Assembly (NCBI RefSeq): GCF_000499845.2
Contig: NC_023759.2
Span: forward strand, 41,743,172 to 41,807,171
Reading direction: 5' to 3'
DNA from: Phaseolus vulgaris
Lineage: Eukaryota > Streptophyta > Magnoliopsida > Fabales > Fabaceae
DNA length: 64,000 nucleotides
Shown: positions 13,690 to 24,792 of the stretch, piece after piece
Numbering within the stretch: the stretch's first letter is position 1
Layout of the letters: the number at the start of each line of letters is the position of its first letter
Made by a program: the position numbers and the translations under genes
Notes under the pieces: model-generated
Seen by the model: only the letters and a program-made list of their open reading frames with translations
Database searches by the model: none
What the model was told of the DNA's origin: nothing

Positions 13690-14260
13690 CTAAAAAAACA
13701 CCACACCACTTAAACAACATTAAGTGGTATGTAATAATTATTACACTCATCACTGGCTATCAATGAGCGACACTATGGACATTCAAGTGATGATGAATTA
13801 TATTGCTTAGAAAGAGACTAAGACAACTCTTTTCTCTAAAAGGATATCACTTAACTGACATGATGTTTGCTTAAGTGATGAAAGTGTTGTATAGATCCTA
13901 AAACCTTTGGAAAATCATGAAACTATGTTAGGACACTCAAGTGGTGAAATAATTGTTTAAGTGTTGATTGTAGTAATGAGTGAAGCTCTATAACTTGTTG
14001 GGAGATATCTAATATGTGTATGTCACTTAAGCATTACACAAATGCTCAAGTGATGAATGTTTAAGCATGGTGAGTAGAGCTTTAGCAAGGAAGAGACAAA
14101 TTTAACTATGTTCTCATTATACATCTCACTCTATCGGTGTAGTATTGCTTAAGTGAGGAATTTGATCATTGTTGAAGGAAGTGAGGGTATTTAAGTGAAA
14201 AAGAGATTTCTTAAGCGAGAAAACCTCGCTCAAGTAAGAAGAGATCGCTTAATTAATAAT
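13690..14260. repeat. Dispersed repeat cluster of CTTAAGTGA-type motifs
   Basis: About a dozen copies of the words YTTAAGTGA, CTCAAGTGATGAA and CTTAAGCGAG occur in both orientations within ~570 bases, for example near 13708, 13779, 13849, 13876, 13934, 14022, 14045, 14148, 14190, 14213, 14228 and 14245. The core CTTAAG is self-complementary, so neighbouring copies can pair. There is no coding frame. It resembles internal or LTR sequence of decayed plant retroelements, but the family is not identified. Confidence 0.5.
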
Positions 14261-17000
14261 GGAATGTTATGTTGATGTATAAATTATGTAATTAACTATG
14301 TATATTAAGATATGTGATTAATGATGTATGGGTAGATATTTATGATAAGCATAATAAAATGAGATTATGGTTGTGATGTTTAAAAGAGATGTACTATTTG
14401 GTACTGACCCCTTGTGGGTGTATGATCCTTTTGTGGATGTTTGGCATACGTATATGATATGAGATGCATATGATGTGATATTTTTATGATATGTAATCAT
14501 TTTTGGGTGTGGGACCTATTATAGGGGATGACCATTTGAGGGTGTATGTTTCGTGGGATACTTGGGATTGTAGCAAGCTTTACAAGACGATATCAAGCAT
14601 GTTAGCACATTAATTAAATGAGATATCTTGACTTCATTAATGATCTTATCAAAGATTTAATACATCAGATGGTAAAAAGTTAAAGGAGATTTATGTATCA
14701 GTCTTGATCACTAGGTGCACAATGTACCTAGCTTGGCATATGTGTTACTATTTATTAAGGCATGCTTAATGCAAATGTTTTATAGAAGGTGTCCGGTAGC
14801 AATTAACATTGCGCATTGAGAATGTTATTGAGGATTTCAATATTTTATTAACAATGTTTTAGTTTATATTGTTCTTTAGGGATATTATTGAGAAATTCCT
14901 TCATTTTGGTTACTATACATTTAATTTTGTAATTTTATTATACAATGATTTCACTTTTCATTTGCTTTATTTTTAGTTAATTTTCTTTCATTAGTAATAA
15001 ATTGAGTTCATTTTACATAACTGCTTTAATATTGTATTTTTAGCTCATGTGATATTTCCTCACTGTTTTGGTCATAATTTGTTTGTAGATATCTTTTTTG
15101 TATTATTCCAATTTCATTGGATTTTAAACTTCAAGGAATTTAAAATGGGCATACGGATTGTTGGATTTGGACTCTTTTGTTATTTTTTACAATTTTTAGA
15201 AGTTGAGGCTAATTTGTTGAAGATTTGTAAAGAAAATCCTACTGGTTTGATTTTGCTTATTTTAGCTTATACATTTTAAATTGGGTTTCTAGATATGATT
15301 AGAGCCCAAACTAGGCCCATAATTTCTTCAGAGTTTTCAAAATTAGGAATTAGGTTGAAAGTCTATTTGAGACCTAATAATGCTCAAAACAGAGACAAAA
15401 TTCACTTGCATAATTTTTTTATTGTTTTAATTTTCCTTTTTTTTTGTCTATTTTTTATCTTTTTATATTCTTATATTATTCTTATGATATATTTTAGTTA
15501 TTCTTTAATGAAAAACTAAATCTCTAGAGATCAATTCATGAAATCAACATCAAACAACATACATGAGTTGAGTTTTGCACTAGTCGTCTATCAATTTGAG
15601 TTTGCTCTTCTCTTTCCTAATTTCAGTTAAGCTCTTTGTGATATATATCGATTTGCCTTTCTGAAATTATAATTTAAATTAGAAATCAATTGAATCGTAA
15701 TTGAATAAGAATTGAAATGAATTAAATGATAAGGATATTTAATTCGCATAAATGAGTTTAGTTGATTAATTGAATCAGTTAATTTTGATATTTAATTTTA
15801 TCTTACAATTTACGTTTTGTGTTTTCAAACCCCTAAATCTTCAATTTTTATTTGTACGGAAAGATCCTAAATATTAGATCTAATTGATCACATGTCCGAG
15901 AATCAACATAAGTTATGATTTATATTACAAAATTTAAAGAAACCTCAATATTTTTTTGTTTCATCTACAATAGTGAAAATTACTTCTCATTTTATTGTTA
16001 TATTGCACACTCATGTCATTTCCTTTTTTTTATTCACTTTTACTTTTTTAATTTTATTATCTAAAAACCAAATAAAACTTCTCACTTTTTATAAAAAAAA
16101 CTTTTCACTTTTCTCAATCAATTGTCATTTTGTAAACTCATGAGTTATAAATTTATGATGAATTAAAATATTTGAGTATGAATTTATAATTCATTTTAAT
16201 AAATACAAATACATATATATAAAAATAAAAAATACGATACATAGTAATGATAAAAATAAAAAAATATGGATAGATAATAATAATAATAAATAAAGATACA
16301 TATTAATAACAAAATAAAAAAAGTGATACACATGGTTAAAATAAAAAAATTGAATACATGATAATAATAATAAAAATATGGATACACATTAATAACAAAA
16401 TAAAAAATGTGGAAACACATGCACGAGAGTGTTCCCACCTATGAGGTTCAGACACTCCTCTTAAATGGTGTGTCTGTCGGACACACGTATTGGATACCCA
16501 CACTCGTACGACACTTGTAGGACACATATCGGTGAAGTGTTTAATTTTAAAAATATTTGTTGGATTTTTGACAATTCTAGCACGGTTTTAACACAATTTT
16601 AAAAAGAAAAAATACATTAATTTTCTAAAAACTTAAATTTGTTGTATAAAAATTTTATAATAATTATAAAATAAGGAACAAATCTTTTTGAACCAGCTAA
16701 AAAAAACCTTAAACATACTTATACACATAAATCTTTATTGTCAATTTATATAATTCATAACTATATAATATATAAATTCGTGTCTCGTATCTTACTTTTT
16801 AGATTTTACATCATATTTATTTGTTGGATTGTATTAGTGTTTTGTACTAAGTTTGTACTACATAAGTTCCCGCTAGTAATATTAATAAGAAAAAAAAAAT
16901 TATTTATCAATAATTCAAACTAAATATAAAAATCAAACATGGTTTGATTAATTTAAATTGAATATAAAATGTAAATAAAAAAGTAAATAGGTTGGTCAAC
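14260..17000. other. Intergenic, AT-rich, decayed repeats
   Basis: Contains an imperfect duplication at 16259-16420 (two stretches sharing AAAATATGGATA...ATTAATAACAAAATAAAAAA) and a GC-richer patch at 16430-16530 described separately. Open frames at 15049-15519 and 16738-16923 are AT-rich with no recognisable product. Confidence 0.45.
16430..16535. repeat. GTGTCGGACAC-type repeat fragment with hairpin
   Basis: A patch with GTGTGTC-TGTCG-GACACAC (7-base perfect stem, around 16469-16487) followed by CGTACGACACTTGTAGGACACA. The same style of GTGTCSGACAC words is widespread in plant transposon remnants. Flanking DNA is AT-rich, so the patch stands out in composition. Confidence 0.4.
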
Positions 17001-17344
17001 ATCAACCACCACTACATAAAAAGGGTAAACAAAGAACATACTCGATCAGGTAACTTTACATACCCTAATCTCTTTATTTCACTCCCCAGAATTATCTTAC
17101 ATTATTCAACGGATTAAAAAATATACAGTAATGTAGTCAAATTCAAACAAAACAAAGTTTGGTGACAGAAATGATAATTATAAATTAGAATTTTTGATAT
17201 ATAGATATTTTCTCTTTCCTATGTCAACTCAATCAATTAATTATCTTAATTAATTAGAAAGGGTCGTTACCTGTTAGGTGTTAAGAGAAGACAAAGTATA
17301 GTTAATGGCCGTTCCAGTGCCACCGCAACATCCAGAAGATTCAC

Positions 17345-17354
17345 GCCACGTGGC
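17345..17354. promoter_or_regulatory. Palindromic G-box upstream of the TPR gene
   Basis: GCCACGTGGC is a perfect 10-base palindrome with the CACGTG core recognised by plant bZIP and bHLH factors. It lies about 820 bases upstream of the ATG at 18167 and about 300 bases before the pyrimidine-rich leader-like DNA at 17640-17790. Function in this promoter is inferred from position only. Confidence 0.4.
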
Positions 17355-17639
17355 AGCCAACTATCTTCGTGGCTCCCAAAGTGGGACCCACCATAAAACA
17401 AAACGAACTTTCCACATGCGATTCCGTTCCCTCTATCTATCTGTCTCTGAAAATTCGTGTCTTCTCGCTTACGCTTCCACTTTCTCTCCCAAACGAACAC
17501 CACTAACAGTAACCGTTTCGTTCCCATCACAGACCAAAACCTAAAATAAATGAAAAAGGAAAAGCTAAAGATGAGAAAGAAGCTTTCAATGCTTTTATTC
17601 ACTCAAAGCATTCAAAGGTTCCTTCGATTGTAGAAAAAA

Positions 17640-18166
17640 AAGAGAAAAACTCAGCGATGGCGGTGACTGCTAGTGTCCCCAGTCATTCCTCCACACTCTG
17701 CTTTTCTTTCTCTATAAACAAAAGGCAATTCCTCATTCTTTTCTTTCTTTCTGTTGATAATAACGATTCACGAGTTCTTTCGCGATTGATTCATGTAGGA
17801 TAATTTTCTTCTTTTTCTAATTGTGGTTATTTATTTAATTTAACAGTTGCCAGGTATTGTATTATCGCCTGTGGTGGAGTTCCATTTTTTTACGTTAATT
17901 AATTTATTAATTCCGATTACGTCGCGGTCTAATCTAACCTTGTCAGATTTTTTTTTAATTGTATAATTTTTATTATTAGTTTCCTTTTAAAACTTTTAAA
18001 ACCGATTCGATTTGAACCTAATAAAATAGGACAACTATCGGTATTGATTGTGAAATCAGAAAATTCGGTATGAATTAAATGAATTAGGAATTAGGAAAGG
18101 GTGGTGATTGTGGTTTGAATTGAATGTGTGACAGTGTTGTTGCGGAGGAGAGGTTTTTGAGGCGGC
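17640..18166 (+). promoter_or_regulatory. Likely 5' leader of the TPR gene with an upstream ORF
   Basis: The DNA is C/T-rich from about 17690. An ATG at 17657 opens a 48-codon frame ending TAA at 17801-17803. A possible 3' splice site (GTGTGACAG, ending near 18134) lies shortly before the main ATG, so a 5' UTR intron between about 17800 and 18134 is plausible. Without transcript data, whether the uORF is in the mature mRNA is unknown. Confidence 0.35.
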
Positions 18167-21100
18167 ATGGGGAGTAGGGTTAAGCAGGGGAGGAGATTGC
18201 AGAAGATGATGAAGTGTCTGTGTGTGAGGGAGCCGGTCAAAGGGGAAGATGAAACGGTCCCTTCCTCGGAATCTCTTGCAATCAGGGAATTTTATTCTTC
18301 AACAGCGAGTGGGCGTTCTGGCCTCGATGGAGAAATTGAGATGTTGGGGTCTGATTCTGGTAAAATAGACGAAACTGATTTGTCTTTGCGTGAGAGTGGC
18401 ATCTTGGACAATGAGGTTGGTTTCTTCAAAAATCCCTTGCTTTCTCCATTTGATGATACCCTGAATCATAACTTTTATTTTTATGTACTGTGATTTGCTC
18501 TTGCTTACTTACTTACTCCAGAGAGATCCAAGTCCTTTGGTTCTTTGTTAAGTTATTCACAGATTACAACAACTTTCAGAATTTTCTGTGTCACTTTTAT
18601 TTGTGGATAGTTGAGAGCCCTCAGTGTCCATCTAACTAACGGTGTTTAAAAAATTGGTTGTTCTCATTTCATTTGATCATGTGTGTGCTATGAAGGACCC
18701 TGGGTTCCTTTCAGATCATGGCTGAGTATGTGGCTGTTTGATGATCTAATTTATTGGACTTGATGCGATCTTGTGCATGTTTGTAGGAAGCTAGTGCTTT
18801 GTTAGGAAGAGATGAATATCATAAAGGGAATATAGAAGCTGCTTTACGTGTTTATGAGAAAATAAATATAGGCGCTGTAACTTCCAAGATGAAAATTTCC
18901 CTTGCCAAAAGCAGAGAACGCCCCAAAAAACAATCCTATTATTATTCTACTCCCCCAATGTCCATATACACGGCTGGATTACTGTTGGAAGCAATTTTCC
19001 TAAAAGCGAAATGCTTGCAGGTTCTAGGGAGGTTTAAAGGTACCCTCACTGCTTGTTTATTCATAGATTTGCTCTGTTATATAGCTTAAAGGAACCTCTG
19101 GCTTTTCTTACATATTTTCTTTTTGAACTGAAATTCCGCTCATTGACATGACTTGTATTTCTCTCATGCATAGTTTCTTTTGCGTGCTTTTGATTTTGAC
19201 TTGATTTGCATGCTTTGATCTTGTATCTGATACGCATACTCTGGAATTTATTCCCATCACAATGGACATATAGCGGTTTTTCCGATTTACTTAAACATTT
19301 TTTCACACTATATACCTTGGTCCATCCCACGAATTGATAACTTAATGGAGTTATGGTCAAACACCCCAGAAACTGGAATGTTAAAACTTTAGATTTAGCA
19401 GTGGAGGATTGAAAAAGTTTGAATGTTAAAACTTTCGTCTTGTACAGGAAGATAAAATGTTATCTAATTTATTTTCAACCTTCTTGCAGAAGCTGCACAA
19501 ACTTGTAAAGTTATTCTGGACACAATTGAGTCTTCATTACCTGAAGGCTTGCCACAAAACTTCAGCAATGAGGGTAAATTGCAGGAGACTTTGAGTAAGG
19601 TAGTTGAGCTACTTCCAGATTTGTGGAAACTTACTGATTCTCCCCGTGATGTGATTTTGTCTTACCGTCGTGCACTCCTTCACCAATGGAATCTTGATGC
19701 AAAAACCATAGCAAGGATTCAGAAAGAATTTGTTGTTTTTCTTCTGTATAGTGGAGGGGAAGCAATCCCCTCGAATCTTCGTTCCCATATGGACAGCTCT
19801 TTTGTACCTAGAAATAACTTAGAAGAGGCTATACTCCTTTTAATGATTTTGCTAAGAAAAATTTCTCTAAATAAACTTGAGTGGGATCCATCAATTTTGG
19901 ACCACCTTGCATTTGCTCTATCTGTTTCAGGGGATTTGACGGCTTTAGCCAATCAATGGGAAGAATTACTCCCTGGTACTGTCAATCGTAGAGAAAGGTA
20001 CCATGCCTTATCTCTTTGTTATTATGGAGCAGGTAAGGACTTGGTAGCATTGAATCTTCTAAGGAGATTGTTGAGTAAAGAGGACCCAAAGCATGTTCCT
20101 TCTTTGTTAATTGCTTCTAAGATATGTTGTGAGAACCCTGATCTTGCAAAAGATGGGGCAAGCTTAGCTCGCAAGGTGCTTGAGAACTTGGATGGAAGAT
20201 GTGATCAGTTGGAAGGTCTTTCTAGTTGCTTACTTGGTGTTTCACTTTCAACACACTCAAAATTTGCTATTTCTAATTCTGAGAGGGTTGAGAGACAATC
20301 TGAGGCACTTCATTTTCTGGAAACTGCACACAAAGTGACCGGAATGAGTAACCCCCTTGTAATATACTGTTTGAGTTTAGAATATGCAGAGCAAAGGAAG
20401 TTGGATGCGGCACTTCATTATGCAAAATGCTTTCTAAACTTGGAAGCTGGGTCCAGTGTTAAAGGGTGGTTATTGTTAGCCCGCATATTGTCAGCTAAAA
20501 AACAGTTTTTGGATGCCGAATCTATTATCAATGAGGCCTTAGATCAGACTGGAATATGGGATCAAGGAGAGTTACTGCGAACAAAAGCTAAACTACAAAT
20601 TGTGCAGGGCCAGTTGAAGAGTGCCATTAAAACATGTACTCAGCTTCTTGCTATTCTCCTAGTTCAGAGAAAGACGTTCGGTTCAAGGAAGACGCTATAT
20701 AAGGTTTGTTGGCTGTAATGCCGATTAATTTATAATACTGAGTTGAAATTGCCTGTTGAGTTTTTTTTGGCTTTCTGATACCCCTTTCTTCTCATGCGTT
20801 TTTGTAAACAGGACTACATAGATCATGCTAGGAACATGGAAATAGAAATATGGCATGATCTTGCTTATCTGTACATAAGTCTGTCACGTTGGCAAGATGC
20901 AGAGGTGTGTCTTTCGAAATCTAAGGCCATCAAACTATACTCTGCTTCTAGATGTCATGCAATAGGTAATTAATATGGTTTATCTTTGAGCTCATGAATT
21001 TTGGAAAGGACATAAATGGTTTATAATCACTGGGAAATCTGGCAGATATGGTCTAAATTCTGAATTGCATCTTTTGTCTATAGTTAGTTGTATAATAACT

Positions 21101-21701
21101 TAGATTCACTGAGGTGCCAAAACATCATAGCTTCGGTGTCTAGCAAAGCATGTCTTATAAAAACAATTGCAGTCAAAATTTTCATTATTATGATTCGCCT
21201 ACGACTATTTCACAACTAAAACAATTAAAAAATAATTAATACCTCAGCAAAAGCCTTTAAAATACAGGTGCTTTAAACAGTAAAAACATGTAGTTATGCT
21301 GGCTGAACTGCTAATGGTTAATATATTATGGGTAATGATGGAATGTAACTGATGTTATTGGGTACTAATGGGTTTTGTTGGATATCGCAGGTACTATGTA
21401 CGAAGCAAAGGGCGTTCACAAAGAGGCTTTAAAAGCTTTTCGTGATGCTTTGAATATAGATCCCGGACATGTCCCTAGCTTGATCTCTACTGCGGTGGTT
21501 CTTAGGCGGTGCAGTAATCGGTCAAATCCTGCAATCAGAAGCTTTCTGATGGATGCACTACGGCATGACAGATATAATGCTTCTGCATGGTATAATCTTG
21601 GCATTTTTCACAAGGACGAGGGTACAATGCTAGAAGCTGCAGAATGTTTTGAGACAGCCAACTTTCTTGAAGAATCGGCTCCAGTTGAACCTTTCAGATG
21701 A
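18167..21701 (+). CDS. NPGR2: NPG1/NPGR2-like calmodulin-binding TPR protein (726 aa)
   Basis: Five coding exons: 18167-18415, 18787-19039, 19490-20703, 20812-20965, 21391-21701; total 2181 bases, in frame throughout, stop TGA at 21699-21701. The protein opens with a basic stretch (MGSRVKQGRRLQKMMKCLCV), then a low-complexity Ser/Glu region, then the family's first helical repeat (EASALLGRDEYHKGNIEAAL) and repeated TPR-like helices through exon 3, ending with clear TPRs in exon 5 (YEAKGVHKEALKAFRDALNI; YNLGIFHKDEGTMLEAAECF). Family members (no pollen germination 1 and relatives) are plant TPR proteins that bind calmodulin and act in pollen germination and membrane or wall processes; this copy looks more like the NPGR2 branch, a judgement made from memory. 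Its length matches the family (~700-740 aa). Intron 1 and the exon 4/5 junction are conventional GT-AG. Confidence 0.9.
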
Positions 21702-24700
21702 CTCACTCAGCATGCATAATTGTTTATCCTATCTCACGCTTTTCATAAATTCATGTACCAACACTCCCTTTGACACTGTGACATTATACCTCGTATCAGG
21801 TAAAAAAGGGAGGTCAGTTTGGTTTTCTATTTGGCACGGGTCTTTGTTCACAAATTAGTAGGATCCGCATAGATTTTTAAACAAGAGAAGAATGCTAAAA
21901 AAGAGTGTTACTGAAGGTGTTATCGACACTCCTTATTCATGTATAATTTCCATGTGTTCCCGAGGTCAATAAGAAAATCATGCTTCATGATTTGCTTTTT
22001 CTTAGTTTCAGCTGCTGCTGCTTTTTTCCTTCCTATTTTAGTTGTGGAACAAGCTTCTCCATCTTCGTTCAATAAAGTCTTTCTAAGGATATGTTTGGAT
22101 TATCTTTTTTATAAATAGTTTTACTCAAATTCTTTCATATTAGTTTTTTAAATTTTATTTTTGAATTGTCACTCCTCTTTTTCTCTCACTTCTATTTTAC
22201 AATTTTTTTTAGTAATAAAATATTATATTCAACTGATAAAAATAAATATAAAAAAATTAAAATAAAATGATAATATTATTGGTTGCCAAGTTAGAGTTTG
22301 GAAAAATTAGAGTTTCAAACTATTATTGTCCTTTATTTTTAGCTTATGTTTAATGGAAATTAAATTTGATATTCTTATTTTTCTCACGTTTCTATTTTAC
22401 AACTATTTAATAATAAAATATTATATTCAATTAATAAAATAAATACGAATAAAATTTTGAAATAAAATAACAATATATATAGTTGTTGAAAGTGAAAAAA
22501 CAATTATATTCTCAAGGTATCATTACCTTATGTTTAAATCACTTGAGGTTCATGAAAAAGTTTATTATAGTTTAAAAATTATTTTGATAAAAAAGTTTAT
22601 ATAAATGAAACTAACATGTGTAAAGGTAAACATATAGTCACAAAAATTGTTAATATGTTTGGATTGGAAGTGATATTATAGATGAGACGGATGAGAGGGT
22701 CACTCTCGTTTGGATCATGGCAACGATGAGGGTGATTGAGGAAGTGGGGGGAGAGAAAGTTTAGTGAATGAATGATCTTCTTAAGGTTGAAGAGAAAAGA
22801 GAGATGAATGAAAAAAAAACACATCATAGTATGTGAAATACCATTGTGTCATCTTTTTTCTTCATATTTTTGAAAGTGAATTGATTTTATGCACCACTGT
22901 CATGCACGACACCACAATTATTCTATTTCAGAGATTCTTGACTTTGGCACAGAGAATCTCTTTAACCACCATGAACGTGACGAAAGCACTGCCTCAAAGT
23001 TGTTAGGTCATAAGTAATATTGTTCATCACGAATGATATAAAACATGGTTTTGAAAACACACACACTGCATTTGAAATCATTCAAACTGACATTTGCATT
23101 TCTTAGTGGTCCTTAAGAGCTTTGTGAGTTAGTAGAGTGCAAAGCCAACAAGTTTGTTATTGCATCTTCGATCTTAGGTTAGTCATTATGTGAGTTTTCT
23201 ATCGTGCCTAATCGATTATTTCATTCAAAATAGTTGATAATCGATTAGGTTGAATACATAACCGATTATGTTTTGTTTTTTGGGAGAATAATCGATTATC
23301 TGATGTGTGTAAATATGAACTTAATTGATTATGTATGTTTTGTAATTGAAGACTTAGTCGATTATGCTTCTGAAACCTTTGGCTAATCGATTATGTTTAT
23401 AACTTTAAGAAGAATTAAAAAGAAATATTTATTTCATAAATAAAAACGTGTTTAATTTTTATTCTAAACTTCTCAATAAATTTTTATTTTTTTTAACCAA
23501 TAAGAATTAAACAATGGTAAAAAAATTCACCTAAATCAAGAACTAAACTAGACCCTGAAAAATAAATTTTTAGTTTCACTTATTCATGTTCTTTAAGATC
23601 CAAATGTCCTACTATCGAATTAAACTAGACTTTTTAAGAAAAATAACATCTTAAAAGTTGTTCATAATCCACAACATATCTATATATTTAAGAAAAAAAT
23701 GAGAGAGGAAAAAAAGAAAAATATAGACAAATAATAATATGGGAACAAAAATTATAAAAAGGCATTACTTCTTCCATTTTTTTTATTATATTTCCTTTTT
23801 TTTTGTAAAATATCTTAAATTAAATATTAAAATACATCACAAAAAATTATTTTTCCTAATCTCAGTGATCTATTTGTAGGGAGGGGAATACAAATATAAC
23901 GTTATTGGAAGCAAAAAAAAGTGTCTAAGAATTGGAAGATTTGGGAATCGGGAGCGTTAAAAATGGAAAGGAAAAGGATGCATGCCGACAGAGTGGGGAC
24001 AAATGTGAACGAAAATGCTCAAACGGGAACAGACAGATACACCCTAAACCCTTGTGTCAGTTAACACTTCAAACTCAAACACAAACACAAAACAGTGTGA
24101 ATCTATATCACTGCTACTTCCTCTCTTTTTTTAAATAGAAAAAAAAAAAGTAACAAAATGGAATTATTTGGAGTGAAGTAAAATGAAATAAATAAAAAAG
24201 TGAAGAAATTATGAAAAGGGTAAAGCTGCATGTCTCTAGTTTCAAAGAAAAAAAGCATTTTTCAATAAATTACTAATTTAGTCTTTTTTAATATGAGTGA
24301 ATTTTGTACATATAAAATTTTGTTAAACTGAAGTAAAGTGAAGAAAAAAACTTCAGATGCGTTTGATTAGAGAAATAAAAGAAAAAAAAAAGAATTTACA
24401 CATTTACCGTTTGGATTTTTTATTTTTCTATTTTATTTTCATTTCAGTTTATTTTTATTTTGTTAAATCATTCTTGGGGTGAGTTTCTTGAGTGGGAGAA
24501 AGCTTTAGGAGCAGTGTGAAGCAGCTCTGCTTAGCAACTGTTCCTAACAAAGGTGAGTTGTGTTGTGGTGGTGTGAAGATGCAAAGAGGGCAAAACTGTT
24601 ATTTCAAGTCTTCATAGAACCCATTTTCTCTTCACCTTTCCCCAAAATCAAACCAACAAAGTTTTCACATTTCTTTGCTTTACTCTCTTTTCATACACCC

Positions 24701-24792
24701 TTTCCATTGTACCAAAGCCTAGCAGATAACATAACACAAAAGCAGCTCAAGAGCTTCATATTCTCTGATTGGAGAGAAAGATAGAGAGAGAG
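21702..24792. other. Intergenic region between the TPR gene and RhoGDI
   Basis: Starts with the TPR-gene 3' UTR (to roughly 22090), then AT-rich DNA with two related stretches (around 22150-22260 and 22380-22450, both TTCTATTTTACAA...AATAATAAAATATTATATTCAA) that look like an old duplication. It contains the TAATCGATTA cluster at 23200-23400 and ends in the RhoGDI promoter and leader. No gene recognised. Confidence 0.5.
23200..23400. repeat. Cluster of TAATCGATTAT motifs
   Basis: Seven near-copies of the palindromic core TAATCGATTA occur in under 200 bases (around 23207, 23235, 23260, 23289, 23324, 23354, 23385), some with one mismatch (AACCGATTAT, TAATTGATTAT, TAGTCGATTAT). Spacing is irregular at about 24-35 bases. 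Such clusters occur in legume retroelement DNA as far as I recall; this one has no flanking LTR that I can see. Confidence 0.6.

Noticed and set aside
17305..17544. 79-codon open frame upstream of the TPR gene
   Set aside because: It lies in the GC-richer promoter island with the G-box; no homology and no leader of its own. Treated as promoter sequence.
24769..24792. N-terminal extension of RhoGDI
   Set aside because: The longer frame begins with TTG; the first ATG is at 24793 and gives the expected family length.
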